A DNA stretch of 64,000 bases, taken from contig JAHLJT010004567.1 in assembly GCA_031308135.1 (NCBI GenBank), positions 35,998,792 through 36,062,791 of the forward strand. Direction: 5' to 3'. The notes below the pieces were generated by a model. The model had not been told where the DNA came from and made no database searches. It was given only the letters and a program-made list of their open reading frames with translations. The translations under genes were made by a program, and so were the position numbers. Source of the stretch: Acheta domesticus. Taxonomy: Eukaryota > Arthropoda > Insecta > Orthoptera > Gryllidae. The number at the start of each line of letters is the position of its first letter. The stretch's first letter is position 1. Below are positions 12,601 to 23,600 of this stretch, piece after piece.

Positions 12601-12824
12601 AAAGCATTGAACCGATCATAACATCTCATATGTTAATTGACAATGGGAATAAAGATTGTCTTTCTTTATTTCTTCAGAATTTAGTTGGAGGCCTTCTGGC
12701 TGTTGACTGGATAAACGATCGAGGACAAACGCTCACAAGCATTGCTGGTAACGCCGTACATCCTAAGTTACTTGAGAAGTGGAATCGCAAACTACTGGAG
12801 GAAACCAAAGAAGGACTTCAGTAA
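2632..12824 (+). CDS. Divergent SLC1-family transporter, three exons
   Basis: The gene is read as join(2632..3641, 7968..8199, 12678..12824): about 462 residues, near the usual SLC1 length of 480-570. Exon junction phases match (phase 2, then phase 0). SLC1 landmarks occur in order: TM1-TM6, the HP1 serine motif SSSMASLP (about 316-323), an NMDGT-like motif read NKDGA (350-354), HP2/TM8 start, and the TM8 motif AVDWINDRGQT (422-432). Family members are membrane trimers that import glutamate, aspartate or neutral amino acids with sodium. Using GltPh numbering, the two TM8 aspartates (390, 394) and T398 are kept, but the substrate arginine 397 is Gln, N401 is Ser and D405 is Asn. The substrate is therefore probably not an acidic amino acid (inference). 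Intron 1 holds a mariner and a Helitron-like repeat; intron 2 holds a TA-flanked element. Confidence 0.85.
3894..5222 (+). mobile_element. Mariner transposon, inactive, 1.33 kb
   Basis: The ends are about 30-base imperfect terminal inverted repeats (left CGAGGCACGTCCAGAAAG, right the inverse of CAAAGTACGTCCAGAAAG) flanked by TA at 3892-3893 and 5223-5224. The paralogous right arm at about 42838-42850 shows the uninterrupted site with one TA, which proves the boundaries. Length, TIR size and TA target are those of mariner elements. The insertion sits in intron 1 in the sense direction and postdates the arm duplication. Confidence 0.93.
4056..5123 (+). pseudogene. Mariner transposase pseudogene
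   Basis: The reading frame starts MSVLIENPAACEIRSV and carries the mariner helix-turn-helix region, then the catalytic core with HDNARPHTA and the final APRDFHLF motif (D34D spacing). It is broken by an in-frame stop at 4284-4286, a frameshift close to the A-run at about 4460-4475 and a frameshift near 4965-4980; the original frame would end at the stop 5121-5123. The first catalytic aspartate is also replaced by Asn in the block TGNETWI. The element could not mobilise itself. Confidence 0.92.
5507..6200 (-). repeat. GTATACGTACGTATAC-family repeat, truncated
   Basis: The block starts ACTTTCCCGTGTACGTACG, continues through the family's GGGAAAGTTATG(T/C)AATGCTGC signature and a CCGTCTGTCTGTCCGTCTGTG run, and includes the degenerate frame remnant after it. 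The same family is found on both strands throughout the window. In the mirror position of the right arm much of this block has been replaced by the minisatellite at 42064-42382. Confidence 0.6.
6565..7565 (+). mobile_element. Helitron-like non-autonomous element (candidate)
   Basis: This 1-kb repeat is present inverted at 46058-47050 and is absent from the mirror intron in the right arm. Its 3' end has the stem GCGAGAGTTCTCGC (7539-7552), about nine bases, then CTAG (7562-7565) followed by T, the hairpin-plus-CTRR|T arrangement of Helitron ends. No coding sequence is present. The 5' end is only approximate, and a TC start was not confirmed, so the class is an inference. Confidence 0.5.
7566..7745 (+). 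repeat. Interspersed repeat arm ending GGACACTCTGTATATA
   Basis: This is the same block as 1317-1500 and 41144-41335. It lies directly after the CTAG end of the Helitron-like element. It matches the left-hand part of the foldback at 40745-40935 in inverted orientation, which is its mirror partner in the right arm. Confidence 0.6.
7968..8199 (+). CDS. SLC1-like gene, exon 2 (TM7, HP2, TM8 start)
   Basis: The 232-base exon begins after ggcgcag, completes the split Arg codon and encodes residues 338-414. FLVPIGVNLNKDGAA aligns with the TM7 block of SLC1 proteins that contains the NMDGT motif, here NKDGA (Met to Lys, Thr to Ala). ASLGSMAAAAVPFGAVIVL aligns with HP2, and ILNGLGLKQ with the start of TM8. 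The donor is CAG/gtcatt. Nearly every codon ends in G or C (all but about two of 77), quite unlike exons 1 and 3. A long alternative-frame ORF over the same bases is a by-product of the high GC. Confidence 0.88.
8340..9275 (+). repeat. GTATACGTACGTATAC-family repeat, partial
   Basis: This copy contains the family's GACAGACAGACCGGCAAGCAGACG-type run near 9050-9085 (only the first part quoted here: GACAGACAGACCGGCAAGC) and ends CGCGCATCATTACATAATTTT. It pairs with 39245-40190 inverted, and with 51290-51860 directly. It predates the duplication. Confidence 0.65.
9576..9646 (-). pseudogene. Degenerate tRNA-like segment, module 1
   Basis: This is a decayed version of the segment at 9831-9911: the CACCCCGACCG start, the TGGTTTACGC centre and the CTCTAACCACT block align, but the B-box and acceptor are eroded. 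It sits inside the TA-flanked element. Confidence 0.5.
9831..9911 (-). pseudogene. tRNA-like (SINE-type) segment, module 2
   Basis: Read on the - strand, the segment has an A-box-like TAGCTCAGTGGTTAGAGC, a perfect T-arm CCGGG/TTCGAAT/CCCGG including a B-box, and partly pairing ends (GTC.../...GAC). The middle forms a CTGCGC/GCGCAG stem with an over-long loop, so a normal anticodon arm cannot be drawn. It looks tRNA-derived rather than a working tRNA. It could still recruit RNA polymerase III. Confidence 0.65.
12678..12824 (+). CDS. SLC1-like gene, exon 3 (TM8, C-terminus)
   Basis: The exon follows a pyrimidine-rich acceptor (tttatttcttcag) and encodes residues 415-462, ending in TAA. NLVGGLLAVDWINDRGQT is the TM8 signature of the family, and the following IAGNAVHPKLLEKW occupies the place of the usual NVxGDxxGAxIVE-type end. 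The positions equivalent to GltPh R397, N401 and D405 are Gln431, Ser435 and Asn439. The mirror copy (33064-32918) keeps the frame with three amino-acid changes, including Asp424 to Glu. Confidence 0.85.
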   Translation, partial: NLVGGLLAVDWINDRGQTLTSIAGNAVHPKLLEKWNRKLLEETKEGLQ

Positions 12825-13934
12825 AATGAAACTCTGGATGAAGAAAATAGGAGTGAATCTAAATGCACTTTCTACTAAAATGCAACAACTGCAACTGATG
12901 ATGTGGAGATGAATATGATGGCTCTGCCGTAAAGAATGAAACTCATTATCTCTTTCTGTCGGCTCCTTGTATTTCTCGATTGTGTAAAAATAGTACCAAA
13001 ATATTTTTTTATTTATGAAAACAAGGCATTTAATTGCCTAAAATTTACGAAATCACAATTATAATGTTTTATTATATTGAAAACAACATGCATGTGTAGA
13101 CCATTTATATATAATATTGTAGATTTTTATTCAAAAGGACAAACGATAAAAGAATGAGAAATATGTAAGAAATAAAATGTTATCCAACACATTTACTCCT
13201 TTATTTTTTAGGATTGTACTAAATGTAAACTTGAACTCTATAACAAATTGTGTTAAATTTGTTTGACATTTGGTTTAAAAAGGTATCTTGACGTACTATT
13301 TTAGACATATTTTAGAGTTTAAATATAGTTTTGTTTCGGAGAAGGTGAGAGCCTCTGATATGCCACTTCCTGTGAACAGTGGTAGCTACTGAATTTAAAG
13401 GAGACAAAACGGCCCATCTCATGACAAATCTGAGAAGGAAAGTATGTGCGGGGGCATCGTAGATGCCGTCGTACTAGTTAAGTATTTAGGGCGTGTCCTA
13501 GAGCAGGCTAAAGCGTTCTAAAGCAGGCGTGTCCTAGAGCAGCCGCGTAGTTCTAGAGCAGGCATGTAAAGGTCGCGGGCAAGGTAACAAGCTTACTAGA
13601 GCTGGCGGGCACTGCGGTGATAGAAATTGGCGCGAGATTTAAAAGTAAGGGTTCTACAAATTGCTACGGAACGGCAGTACGTCACTAGATACCTGGCCCA
13701 TGGAAGTCTTTGGGAGAAATTGTTGACAGATATTGTTACAAATTTGGCTACATTAATTCACATTTTCTCTTTAACGCAATGAAATTATCTATTCAAATGA
13801 AATACTACATGAGTCAGATCTCTAATTATCAATTGAGAGTAAAATAAAACTATGAATAAAAATATACTGGTTTTGTATACCTGTTTACTTAAGAATGATA
13901 TTAAAGCAATAAAAACATTAATTTTCTACGTTCA
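12825..13934 (+). other. 3' UTR and downstream flank of SLC1-like gene
   Basis: This non-coding stretch pairs with 31885-32917 inverted. A run of GCGTGTCCTAGAGCAG-like repeats lies at about 13490-13565. No further open reading frame is credible. Confidence 0.55.
13171..13176 (+). terminator. Candidate polyadenylation signal AATAAA
   Basis: AATAAA lies about 350 bases after the exon 3 stop and is conserved in the mirror copy (TTTATT at 32566-32571), which supports a function in 3'-end formation. Confidence 0.4.
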
Positions 13935-16900
13935 GGTTAGGAGTCTTAACAGACAAATATTATTTTCTGTTAAAAGCGCTGTCCGACCGTAAGCAAGCAT
14001 TGTTAACTTATAACTTAACTTTAAGTTCACTAATAAGTTAAGACTTATTAACAAGTCTCTATAGCAGACCTGCACAACGCCTGCTCCCGCGGGCATTCTG
14101 CACTTGGGAGCCGGTCGTCTGCCCGTGGCAGCGCCGAAAGGGCAAGTAGTGGGGAGTAGTAAGCTTTGCGGGGAGGGGAGAAGTCTGACGTAGCACGACA
14201 CGGCGCGTAGATTGAATGCCTGGGCGTCTAATAATGATCCATGCTTCAAAATTAAATGCCCATTTGTTTAAATGGATTATGTCTAGTATTTCAAGCTACC
14301 AGGGTCATAATTCACTGTTTACGTTCTGTGCACTACTGTATATCCACCTTTGTATCCACCACTGTATGTATTTTCATTTTCTTATATTTTTAAAGAAAAT
14401 AACATGTTCATTGTGACTCTTAAGCAATATTTTAAAGCAATAGCTTTAAAATATATGCTTATATATAAGAAAAAAAATTTAATTCTATCTAACAAAAAAT
14501 TGCAATTTAATAATTGATTGTTCGCCAGGAATGTTATAATCTCCAAATCATAGAAAAATGAACAAAATCATGAGAGCAATCTCTCACATCAAGATTGACA
14601 TAAAATAAAATATGTCGCAATTCCAAGAAGGGTAATATTTAATAGCACATTTGTGACCATTTTTCCCCATTACGAAACTGAATACAAGAGGTCAACGAGC
14701 AAATTTTGTGACGATATATTACGGACAATCATAAGATAATCATGGGTATTGTTAAATAGAATGGAAAGGGCTTCATATTTTTATTAGATCTCGTACACGA
14801 CTCTACCATCTTGTCAGAAATTAGAACAGAAAATAATTATGATTTTTTTAAGAACAATATGTTTTCGCTTTGAGAGAACCGTCTTATTCAATTAAACATA
14901 ATTAATAAAAAAGTAGTTTATTGATGTCATCATCAAACAAAAACAATTCAGTATCAAAATTTTGGATTTAGCACAACACTACATTTGTGATGACATCGTA
15001 GCAAATTGAATTACATTATAAGCCCTACAAGCAATTATAATTCTTGGTCTCGAAATCTAATACGTATAATTCGTTGTAGTTTCGCCCTGTCATATACCAA
15101 GAACAAACATTTGCAATATAATACAAAAGACTATATTATTTGAACTGTATATGACCGTCATGTTCTTGCCGATTGCTCTTTAAATTTACGCGCTATCTTT
15201 CGAATTGCGCATTCTGATTGGTGGTTCCTACTCCTAGATTGGGTCTCATCCCCACCCTTCATCGATTTTCTCATTTGCACCCGAGTTGCCCGCACGCAGC
15301 TCCTGAGGTCAGTGAAAGTGCAAAATGTTGTGCAGGTCTGCTCTATAGAGAGAAAACTAAAACTAGGAAAGAATTCACCGTTCAAACATATACCTTTCAC
15401 GTGGCAAAGAGGTTTATATAAGGGAGAATTTAGTAAGAAAATAAACACAAAATCGTGATAGATAGTGAAGAACATAAACATAATACAATTCTCATTTATT
15501 TGATGGAACAAATCTGGCAAACATATTTTCTTGTGAAGCCACTATTGCCCGCCTTGCGCCGCTACACCCCTTTCTGGATTTGGAAGGGAAATAAGCACAG
15601 GGTCAAGGGAAGCTGCCTGTGCCCGTCGGTGCGCTGGACTCTGCAGGCGAACAAGTAGCACGTGCGGGCGGGTTAGACGTGCCTGTTCTACAGACTGTAA
15701 ATCAGTGTTGTCAAGGTCGTTGCCACGAGCGGGCAGGAAATTGCCCCTCCACGCAGTTCATTACCCCGACATCAGAGACAACGCCTTCCCTATTGTAAAA
15801 CGCCGGGGTTACTAATAATTCCCTTTCCCGACGCTAGTTGCGCAGAGAAGCTTGTGGCATGCTACGTGCCACGACGCGTGCCACTGTAAATGAACAGACG
15901 CGGTCTTTATATAATGCCAACACATGCTTAGATTGCACAGATACATTACGCATGCTTACTTTTTTGGACAATACACAGTCTTTATTATTCTGTTCGATGA
16001 GAGCTACAGAAACGCCAAGGGGGTGGTGCATCGGTGTGAGGAAAGGTGCATACGTGCTTTGCAGAGTGTTTAGTGGTGTTGGCCTGACTCCTTGCAGGAT
16101 CTCTTCGAACTGGAGCCTTGTATTGGGTTGTTTCCAGGTTTTGACTCCTCTCCGCTGTACGGGGTTGGGGATCAGGAGTCTAGGTAGTAAGTGGAAGGGT
16201 TATTTTTAGAAAAGGGATCCACTTCGTTCTGCTCCTATAAGCAACATTAACGGCAAATATGGTTTCGTACAGACGAGGGCGCTTGAGCGAGGTCGTACGC
16301 AAAACCTTCGGACCGAGAAAGAAATTTTCGAGTACGCCAAAAGAGAGCCATTACTACACATGTGGATGTAGTATTTTCTTTCTTCTACTCCCTGCCTATT
16401 TTTCTTTGTTTTTGGTAACACTGCAATTTCCATCTTTTTAATTTCTTTGAAGACTTCTATTCAATTCATGTTGACACCTTGTACATTCCATGTATACCTT
16501 GTACATTACACTTATGAACAGTTTTCTTTACCAAGTCGTTTCCTGGACAATTCTGCATCATATTTACTGGGATATTTAACGTTTTATTTTTTATACGTGT
16601 AGGGGCGCTGATCCTACGCCCTAACCCCTCACTCTGGAGGACCAGAGATTTATTTTCAATGTTACTTTCCCTTAGACAAGCCGGCTTCTCTCTCGCCTTC
16701 AGAGACTTGTCTGCCCTTGCCTCCTTAGAAAAATTAAGGAAGTCAAACGTGAGAGAAGAAGAAGACGAAAAAATAAGAATTAATATATGTTAAAAAGGGA
16801 AGAAAAGAAAAACCTCCCTAGCTCTCGAAACCTAATAGCATAGAAATACGACAAATCGCCAAAAGAGACCTTAAAGTAAAGACATCAATCGTGTGGTACA

Positions 16901-17197
16901 ATTAAGTGGAAATAATACGACACTAGACAAGGATACCATCGTAGCGACAGTACCGCAGGTAGGGGAGAAATAGAAAACTGGATATATTGGAATCTAAAAG
17001 TTAGAATAAGTGAGGACCCTTTGTCAGACTCCTCCCCGAGACCTGTAGAGCATGAGTGACCCTACAGGCAGCAGTACTGACCGGTTTACCAACCCGTCAG
17101 CTCCACTACCCTCGTATATTGACCTGATTGGAGTGCACAGACTTTCACGCCAGCACCTACAGTGCTACGTTATGGCGATGACTCCTGGAGGATGCCA
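13935..17197. mobile_element. Unidentified 3.26-kb insertion in left arm
   Basis: The mirror arm is continuous across this point (about 31868-31888 inverted: CTACGTTCA joined to TGCATCTGAATC), whereas here 3.26 kb intervene. The insertion starts GGTTAGGAGTC and ends GAGGATGC, with at most CA duplicated. It contains an inverted pair of about 21 bases (14059-14083 and 15328-15351, core GCAGACCTGCACAAC), patches of GC-rich sequence and several short open frames without recognisable domains. It lacks TG...CA ends, clear TIRs or a poly(A) tail. Confidence 0.5.
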
Positions 17198-17276
17198 TGC
17201 ATCTGAATCTAAAATTTCCAGGACTCTGGATAGGTAGAGGAAGGCTTATAAGTTGACTGCCGCGATCTTCATATTT
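17198..17276. other. Left-arm flank of the BEL insertion
   Basis: This segment pairs with 31795-31875 inverted (GACTCTGGATAGGTAGAGGA and following). With 25229-25250 it reconstitutes the pre-insertion target that is intact on the right arm. Confidence 0.75.
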
Positions 17277-18098
17277 TGTTAGCACATTTTGGTCGGCGCG
17301 GACAAGTTCCTGCGACTTCCGCCCACCTGGTCACTCTTTGTGGTTCTCCCGCTAAATTATGGGAGTTCCATGCTACACCAGTGTGTTATGGGGACGCCAA
17401 CTCCAAAGTTCGCGCGTCCCACTCAAAAAATCAATCAACAATCCATCAATCAATCAATTAATTAATGAATTAAGACATTAATTGATCATTGTTTCCCCGC
17501 GCATCGATGCATGTGGCGGTTCTTCCGACGCCCGGCCAGGTTGCAACCAGCTACCCTCGGCGCCGACACCGATGACGTCACGTCGACATCACCACCGTCA
17601 CCGCCGCTACCACCACCATCACGCCGTCGCCGCCTGTATCTCCCCCCGCCTACGTCCGCCCCTCCGCCGGCTAGCCGGCTGGCCGCCCCCCTGCGCCCTG
17701 CCCGGGGTCTGAACCCGGGGCGGGGCCAGTGCCCGGCAGTCAGCGGGAGAGATCGCTGGTGGAGTGTGGGGCAAGCGGAAGGGGCTATGGTGGACCTTGA
17801 GCGTGAAGCATCCACGGTGGTGAAAGGCATTTTCTTGCTATCTGCATTTGAGACCCTCTACTAGACAGCTGTGTAATTTGGAGGAGCTGTGGTGCTGTGA
17901 GAGTGGCCTGGGTTGGAAAATCCAGCCATGTGTGCCTCGTAACCTTTCAATACATTCTGCAATGTTACATTAATTTGGTTTTTCTTGCTGTGTTAGTCAG
18001 GTAGCATCGCTTGGTCAGTGTGTGCCTTTTCATTTTGTATTTTCACAACATTGCAAGAGTTTTGTGAAATTGTTAAAGTTTTTTTGTATTCCTTGACA
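17277..18098 (+). repeat. BEL 5' LTR
   Basis: The 822-base LTR begins TGTTAGCACATTTTGGTC and ends TTCCTTGACA. It contains an AATCAATCAATCAATTAATTAA-like AT tract and a GC-rich block (17500-17750) with CACCACCATCACG-type repeats; long open frames over that block on both strands are repeated in the other LTR and are not genes. Confidence 0.93.
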
Positions 18099-18103
18099 TT
18101 TTA

Positions 18104-18123
18104 TGGTGCCTTGAAACCCGGGA
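18104..18123 (+). other. Candidate primer binding site
   Basis: Five bases after the 5' LTR the sequence reads TGGTGCCTTGAAACCCGGGA. It begins with TGG, as expected for pairing with a tRNA CCA end. The tRNA was not identified. Confidence 0.5.
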
Positions 18124-18562
18124 ACGAATATTTCGTTTGTTCGTTGGTAACACTGACTGCGCGAGGGCTTGTCCACGCCACGAAGTCGTGATCCACGCGT
18201 AACGCGTGCCTTTCTTAATAAAAAACAGAATTACAGTAGAATCATTAGCAGTGCTGTTGTTAACATTTACTTGTGTTATGTGCGCTTTGTTTTATGCGGT
18301 TTGTATGGTGCAAATTAAAAGCATGTTCTTGGTTATGCCTTTCCAATTCCTGCAAATCTGATGCAGAATTCCTAACCTCATATTTCACGTTCCTGATCTT
18401 CAGGTTGTCAGTTTGTAGGGTTAAATGCATTTTGATGATAGTTACATAGTTAATTTTGCTTATGAAAGTGGTGTTGACTTCCAATTAACTAATACATGTC
18501 TGTACTTAAATTTAGACGGTTTTTCGCGTATGAAACTTGATACTCTTTAAATGCTATTGTGA

Positions 18563-20650
18563 ATTATTTCAGTTCTTTTCATTAGTAAGCAAGCTTATTT
18601 AACCATATCTCAGTCCAAAGTACGGGTTAAGGAGCCCGGTGCAGTTGAATTAAGATTGTCACAAAGGTGGAGTCTTGCCATTTGGGAGATTTCACGGATA
18701 GAAAGTAATTTGAAAGCTTTGCAACCAGTAACGGTGGCAAGTCTCGCGTGCTTGCGAGACAGGTTATCTGAGGTTTGGAAGGAAATCGAGGCTCTTAAAA
18801 TGGATGCGATCAGCTCGACAGAGTTCTTTGCCACGACTCATGAGCAACATTTTTCGCAATGTGAAAATGCTTACTTAGCCGTTAAACAGCTATTGAATGA
18901 AAAATACGAGCCCTTTGAAAAGCCTCCTACTGTTGCCTCGGCGTGTCATCATGCCTCGCTACCGAGCATTAAAATTCCAAAATTTGATGGAAGGTATAGA
19001 AATTGGCAACGTTTTCGTGATTTGTTTACTCAATTAGTCATTAATCAGGTACAGATACCGGACTCGCAAAAGTTGGTGCATTTAATGAGTAGTCTCGAGG
19101 CCGAACCTCTGAAGTTAATTTCTGTGCTCACAGTATCAGACAGATCCTTTCAACAGGCCTGGGCTTTATTAAGAGATCGTTATGATGATAAATCAAAAAT
19201 TTTAGAAGAGCATATTCATGCTCTCTTCTCCTTTCCTTCCCTCAAAATTGGTGATGCCTCCTCCTTAAGAGAATTGCACAATGTGGTAACTTCTCACTGG
19301 CTATGTCAGCAGTGCCCACTACAGTCCCTATGCCTGAGATAATATTACAATTTTTAGTGCTCAGTAAGTTGGATAACAAAACAAGGGAAGCATTTTTCCT
19401 TGCTAAAGCAAGAAATGATATTGTTCCATTGCAAAATGTTTTAGATTTTCTTTCACTACGGGCAAGAGCTCTAGACATTGCCCCTCTTGCTAATCCTGAT
19501 GTGAATTCTGTTTCAGTTAGTAAATCTAAGCGCCCTACCCAATCTTCACCTGCCAAACAGGTGTTTCAGCTGGAAGAGGGGTCATCAGCTCCTAGTCTTC
19601 AATCCTGCATTGCCTGCAGTTCTGGAGAGCACCCACTGTTCGCCTGCTCTCGTTTTCGTACCTTGGCTGTCCAGCAGAGATGGGATTTTGTCTCTTCTCA
19701 TCAACTCTGCTACAACTGTCTTCGAAGGAAGGGTCCTTCTCATCATTGCTCACAGCGAAGTTGTAAAACTTATGGTAAGAACCACCACTCAATGCTTCAT
19801 AAATTTTCTACACAAAAAGCAACACAAAATGTCCATAATCTGGTATCACCTCATTGTTCTAGTGTGCCCAACACCTCTGCTGGACTAGCATCTACCACTC
19901 AGATTACTGCAAAACAACCACACGATACTAAGGTTTCCACATTATCACACTTGGTTCTTAGCCAGACATTTAATATTGGTTCTCTCCTTCCCACAGCAAT
20001 TGTTAATGTAACAAATGAATTGGGCCAAACCCTGCCTGCCAGGGCATTACTTGATTCTGGTAGTGAAGTTTCCTTGATAACTGAATCACTGGTACAGGCC
20101 CTCCGTCTCAAAAGAATTAGGCATAATGCTACTATTCATTCTGTGAATGCTCTTACTTCTGGTTCAAATGCTAGAGTTCATGTGTTAATCTCCTCGCAGT
20201 GTTGTACGTGGAAAAGGGCAATAGAATGTTTAGTGGTCCCTGCTATTTCCAAAGCCACCCCGCGGAGGAACATTAATTTAGCTGCCCTGAAGCTGCCTGC
20301 TGACCTAAAACTGGCTGATGACCAATTCTTTATTCCTAAAAAATTAGATATTTTATTAAGCTCTTCTTTATTTTGTCAGGTGCTTAACACTAAAAAGAGC
20401 AGCCATTGTTCAAAAGTTTTTATTCTTGATACTAAGTTTGGTAATGTCATTGCGGGGGATCGATTGCCCCCACTGTTGCCAAGTGCGGCACCCCCAGATC
20501 AGTGCTTTTTCTTGACTGCACACTCTCCCTCCTTAGTCAATGATTATGAGAATGTTTGGAATTCTGAGAGGATTTCCTCTTCTCGTGATGAAAACTTCTC
20601 ACACTTGGAGCATCCTTGTGAAAAAAAATTAATGATGACACCTTTAGGTA
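18563..20650 (+). pseudogene. BEL gag-protease region, broken
   Basis: The region opens without an early ATG: the frame is open from 18563 and the first in-frame ATG is at 18800. LPSIKIPKFDGRYRNW marks the BEL gag core (DUF1759 type). Cysteine/histidine clusters follow (CIACSSGEHPLFAC, then CYNCLRRKGPSHHC), then an aspartic protease with LLDSGSE (active Asp codon at 20053). The frame changes around 19280-19342 and again around 20640-20750. These proteins form the capsid-like particle and process the polyprotein. Confidence 0.88.
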
Positions 20651-23600
20651 GGAGAATGGGCAATTTTGTGTATCTTTGCCTTTTAAACGTCCTCCACATT
20701 TATTGGGGAATTCACATTTTGTGGCCAAACAGTTTTTGCTTGCTTTAGAAAACAGATTTGCTAAAGATGGAGAATTAAAGCATAATTATGTCAAGTTCAT
20801 GCGAGAATACATTGAATTGGGGCATGCAGTTGAATGTGTCAGTAAGATTGCACCTCCCTTCTACTTTATACCTCATTTTTGTGTGTTGAATCCACATTCC
20901 CCTACTACACCACTGCGCGTGGTCTTCAATTGTAGTGCCAAATCTTCTTCTGGGTTAAGTTAAAACGACCTACTCTACGCTGGCCCTAACGTGCAATCAG
21001 AGCTTATTGACATCATGCTTAGATTTCGATTGTTTAATGTTTGTTTCACAGCAGACATTGAGAAAATGTATAGAATGGTTCGGGTGCATGATGCTGATAC
21101 TAAATTTCAGAGAATTTTGTGGAGAGAGAACCCTCACGACCCTATTAAAATTTTTACTTTGCAAACCGTTACTTATGGTATGGCCCCATCCGCATTTCTG
21201 AGTACAAGGTGTCTCAACAAGTTGGCTGAGGAAATAAACGAAATTGATCCTGAAGTGGCTACAGCCATCAAGCAGGGATTTTATGTAGATGACTTACTGT
21301 TTGGGAGTGACTGTGCTGACAAGGCAGCATCGTTGTTTCAAAGGATTGTAAAAGTGCTAAAAGGAGCTCAATTTAATTTGAGAAAGGTTAATAGCAATTC
21401 TTCATTGTTTCTGGCCACTCTCAACACCACCTACACACAATACTCTTCCACGCCTCTGGCCTCAGACAATACACACAGAATATTGGGTTTGACTTAGAAC
21501 ACTGATAAAGACACACTTTGCATTACATACAGCAAACACTCCGATCCAAACACTTTCAACCTCCCGTGTATCTCAAAAAGGGTTGTGTTGCACTTAATAG
21601 CCTCTATTTATGACCCATTAGGTTTTGTGAATCCTTTCCTGGTAAAGTTGAAGCTTTTTCTGCAAAAATTGTGGTCTTTGCAGTTGCATTGGGATACTCC
21701 TCTTGATTCTGATCTCACTTGTTGTTGGCAGTCTTTGGTTAATGAGATTGTTTTACTGCCATCAATTATATTCCCACGCAAGGTGTTACCCCAGGGTCAC
21801 CTTCCCTCTTGTCTGGTAGGATTCTGTGATGCCTCTCATAAGGCGTACGGAGCTGCATTATACTTAGTTAATCATGATTCTGCATCCGTTGCGCATAGCC
21901 ACTTGTTGTGCTCTAAATCAAGACTTGCTCCCCTGGCAGGCTCTACTATTCCTCGCTTGGAGTTGTGTAGTGCATTGTTATTGGTAGAATTGACCAAGAA
22001 GGTAATAAGAGCATTGGAAATTGTGTGTTCAATTAATCAAGTGTATCTTTTTTCAGATAGTTCTATTGTTTTGCACTGGTTGGTGAAAAGCAATCATAAA
22101 TTGGATGCTTTCACTGCCCATAGAGTTTCAAAGATAGTGGCATCCTATCCACTATCTTGTTGGCGCCATGTAAGCTCGAAACAGAATCCCGCTGATCTGC
22201 TAACCCGTGGTGTCTCCCCCCAGGCACTGCAACACAGTACCCTCTGGTTTTTAGGACCGCCGTGGTTGAAGCAGCCAGTGTCAATGTGGGCCAAGCCTTT
22301 TGTCGATGCTGAGGCAGCGGATAATGGTAAGGTAGATGCTCTCTGTTGTATGTTCACTGCATACCAAACAAGTATGCCTTCTTCAGATGTAGGTGAAACC
22401 CAAAATTCATTTGTTCAAGTGCTGCTTGGCAGATATTCAAAATATCACAAATTGATAAGGGTGTTAGCGCTATGCTTAAGGTTCATTAACAATATACGAG
22501 CTGCAATTGTTGCTCGCATTGACCCTGCTTCGGCTCAGATGAGGAGAAGGGGTTGGTTGTCATCGCTTGAATTGAGAGAAGCCACAGTGGTTATAATAAG
22601 GCTCATTCAGCAAGACATATACCCCCTTGAATAAAAGGCACTTTCAAAAGAAAAGGGATTACCTCCCAAGTCATCTCTCCTTAGCTTGAATCATTATCTA
22701 GGCCCTGAGGGGCTTTTGCGGGTGGGTGGCCGTTTAATGAATTCTCAGGTGGAGAGGTTAAACAAGCATCCTATTATACTTCCGCCTAACCACAAATTTA
22801 CTGTCCTTTTCTTAGAAATGATACACCTCGCATTTCTACATGCGGGCTTAGCACTGATGATGGGATGTGTGCGCCAGCAGTATTGGATTCCCTCCCTAAG
22901 ACGGGTAGCAAAGAAAGTAATCAATGCTTGTCTGACTTGCAAGCGTTGGCGCGCAACTCCTCTTAGCCAGATTATGGGTTCATTGCCCCCTAGCCGCGTA
23001 AATCCTTCTCGGCCATGGGCTCACACATCCTTAGATTATTGTGGCCCAATTTTGACAAGGCCGTCTCTCACGAGATCAAAAATGTCTCAGAAGACTTGGA
23101 TTGCTGTATTTATATGCCATTCCACGAAAGCTTCGCATTTAGAAATTGTCGAAAATCTATCTTCCTCTCAATTCATTGCGGCCTTTGAACGTTTTGGGTC
23201 GAGAAGAGGTTATCCTTTGCACATGTACAGTGATAACGCTAGTACATTCAAAAGTGCTAGTCGTATCCTAGCCGAGGCTAATCGCTTTGTTCTTTCCGCT
23301 CGGGATTTAGAGGTTATCACCAAATTTTTATCAGTGCAGGGTACTTCCTGGCACTTTTGTCCCACCTACTCTCCGCACCGAAACTCGTTGGCTGAGGCTT
23401 GTGTTAAAAGACTTAAATTCCATTTGCGTCGCGCTTTAGGGCAACAAGTTGTGCCCTTGCTTACATTGTACACTCTCTTAGCCAAAATAGAAGCTTGTTT
23501 AAACTCAAGACCGCTTGAAGTCACGTCTATAGATACGGATGTGAATTTGATTTTGACCCCGAATCACTTAGTCTACGGGCACGCGCTTAATAATTTTCCA

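Larger units (their letters stand above)
8200..12677 (+). other. Intron 2 of SLC1-like gene
   Basis: The donor is gtcatt and the acceptor is ttcttcag. Contents: repeat-family sequence (8340-9275), the TA-flanked element (9276-10693), a block shared with the right arm and with the third copy at 51290-54775 (10694-11680), and non-repetitive sequence up to exon 3 that pairs with 33065-34112. Divergence from the mirror arm here is visibly higher (roughly 7-12% in hand-counted stretches) than around exons 1 and 2. Confidence 0.7.

Noticed and set aside
17482..17864. Proline/arginine-rich frames in the GC-rich part of the LTR
   Set aside because: They recur identically in the other LTR (24612-24994) and are LTR sequence with no domain.
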